5,624 nt of DNA from Leptolyngbyaceae cyanobacterium CSSed165cm_216 (lineage in GTDB: Bacteria; Cyanobacteriota; Cyanobacteriia; Phormidesmidales; Phormidesmidaceae): positions 1 to 5,624 of the forward strand of contig SLIY01000062.1 in NCBI GenBank assembly GCA_007135385.1. The letters are read 5' to 3'. The notes beneath the pieces were generated by a model. The model did no database searches. It was not told the DNA's origin and saw only the letters and a program-made list of their open reading frames with translations. The position numbers were made by a program, and so were the translations under genes. Within the stretch, counting starts at the first letter, position 1. Every line of letters starts with the position of its first letter. This document shows positions 5,147-5,624 of the stretch, in pieces.

Positions 5147-5244
5147 TGGTACAGGGGGGCCTATTTTTGCCAGTCAGGACTAAACCACATCCAAGTCCAG
5201 CCCCCGAGCTGGACTTGGTACAGCACACATGGGTACCAGTCAGG
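5147..5244. repeat. Duplicated two-part motif TGGTACAG ... CCAGTCAGG
   Basis: TGGTACAG occurs at 5147-5154 and 5216-5223. CCAGTCAGG occurs at 5170-5178 and 5236-5244. The order is the same in both copies, with 15 and 12 bases between the parts. Each copy also has a GGGGG...ATTTTT stretch nearby. The second TGGTAC also forms an inverted pair with GTACCA (5233-5238). This looks like an ancient local duplication or paired regulator sites around the central hairpin. Confidence 0.45.
5191..5218. other. Perfect 11-bp-stem hairpin between divergent genes
   Basis: CCAAGTCCAGC (5191-5201) and GCTGGACTTGG (5208-5218) are exact complements with a six-base CCCCGA loop. No T-run follows on either strand, and divergent genes do not need a terminator here. 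A large DNA-binding palindrome, an insulating terminator-like structure, a leader hairpin or a small RNA are possible. The structure is seen directly; the role is unknown. Confidence 0.55.
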
Positions 5245-5293
5245 GGGATTTTTAGGTGCTGCGCCTGTTCGATCTGGGTCAGGTCAGGGTATC

Positions 5294-5316
5294 GGTGCTT
5301 CAGCCAGACAAGCACC
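5294..5316 (+). promoter_or_regulatory. Inverted repeat overlapping the promoter of the YaiI-family gene
   Basis: GGTGCTT (5294-5300) and AAGCACC (5310-5316) are perfect 7-bp complements with a nine-base spacer. The right half covers the proposed -35 box, a usual place for a repressor site. The half-site GGTGCT recurs at 5255-5260. Confidence 0.35.
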
Positions 5317-5335
5317 CACCCCCTCCAGCTACAAT
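5305..5335 (+). promoter_or_regulatory. Candidate promoter for the YaiI-family gene
   Basis: The -10 box TACAAT (5330-5335) matches the consensus at five of six bases. The best -35 is CAGACA (5305-5310, four of six) at a long 19-base spacing. The start would be near 5342, giving a leader of about 20 bases without a clear Shine-Dalgarno sequence. Confidence 0.35.
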
Positions 5336-5361
5336 CGGGGCACTGCACCCCCCTAGACACC

Positions 5362-5624
5362 ATGGAAATTTGGGTTGATGCCGACGCCTGCCCCAATGCG
5401 ATCAAAGAAATTCTGTTTCGGGCCGCTAAACGGGTTGGGGTCAAAACCACTCTGGTGGCCAACCAAGAGCTGCAAATCCCCAATTCCCCCCACATCGACA
5501 CGGTGCTGGTTAGGGCCGGCCTAGATGTGGCGGATAACTACATCGTGCAGCATCTCCAGGCGGGGGACTTGGTGATTACCGCCGATATTCCCCTGGCGGC
5601 GGCGGCCATCGAGCAGGGGGCCGT
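5362..5624 (+). CDS. yaiI: YaiI/YqxD family protein (DUF188, PIN-like), 5' part
   Basis: The first 87 codons of a gene that runs past the right edge; the family is usually about 150 residues, so roughly 40% is missing. The start MEIWVDADACPNAIKE, with Asp6, Asp8 and Cys10-Pro11, and the later VTADIPLA-like stretch (ITADIPLA, residues 72-79, with Asp75) are hallmark motifs of YaiI/YqxD. The fold resembles PIN nucleases, with clustered aspartates that could bind metal, but I know of no established activity. The protein has no signal peptide and should be cytosolic. The ATG at 5362 is chosen because family members begin directly with this strand. No ribosome site is visible. The gene is divergent from ndbB with a 301-base spacer; nothing in the sequence links the two functions. 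Confidence 0.9.
   Translation, partial: MEIWVDADACPNAIKEILFRAAKRVGVKTTLVANQELQIPNSPHIDTVLVRAGLDVADNYIVQHLQAGDLVITADIPLAAAAIEQGA

Larger units (their letters stand above)
5061..5361. promoter_or_regulatory. Divergent region between ndbB and the YaiI-family gene
   Basis: This 301-base spacer has no protein-coding signal; the long leftward open frame covering it mostly mirrors the YaiI-family gene. It holds a pyrimidine-rich GAAGG/CCTTC inverted repeat next to the ndbB start (5072-5092), two copies of a TGGTACAG...CCAGTCAGG module (5147-5178 and 5216-5244), a perfect 11-bp-stem hairpin (5191-5218), a GGTCAGGTCAGG tandem repeat near 5277, and a promoter-like site with an overlapping inverted repeat (5294-5335). 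I found no convincing leftward promoter for ndbB. Confidence 0.55.

Noticed and set aside
5112..5501. 129-codon minus-strand open frame
   Set aside because: It is antisense to the clear YaiI-family gene and to the promoter region; no recognisable protein.

Overview
The window looks like chromosomal DNA from a cyanobacterium. The octamer GCGATCGC (HIP1, the highly iterated palindrome of many cyanobacterial genomes) occurs ten times in 5.6 kb, against about 0.1 expected by chance. One gene matches the NdbB/NDC1 type II NAD(P)H dehydrogenases of cyanobacteria and plastids. GC-rich codon use and broad intergenic spaces would suit a Leptolyngbya- or Nodosilinea-like filamentous lineage, but the genus is a guess.

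Layout. Bases 1-343 hold no convincing gene, only a terminator-like hairpin and short repeats. Bases 344-2351 hold a leftward two-gene operon: a three-histidine-box fatty acid desaturase (first gene) and a MetX-like alpha/beta hydrolase, 13 bases apart. A 235-base divergent control region follows. It carries a palindrome lying on the -35 box of the rightward gene, a GntR/UTRA-type repressor (2587-3297). Bases 3298-3869 are a 572-base gene-free stretch rich in strong inverted repeats. It separates the repressor gene from the converging ndbB gene (3870-5060, leftward). A second divergent region (5061-5361) has a perfect 11-bp-stem hairpin flanked by two copies of a two-part motif, then a promoter-like site for a YaiI/YqxD-family gene that starts at 5362 and runs off the right edge.

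How the genes may work together. The desaturase, hydrolase and divergent GntR regulator have the layout of a small ligand-controlled unit; the lipid or acyl substrate is unknown. NdbB acts separately in prenylquinone metabolism (demethylphylloquinone reduction and phylloquinone synthesis). The YaiI-like protein is a conserved PIN-like protein of unknown role. I do not see a clear new defence or mobile system. The best leads are the GntR-desaturase-hydrolase cassette and the two structured intergenic regions.
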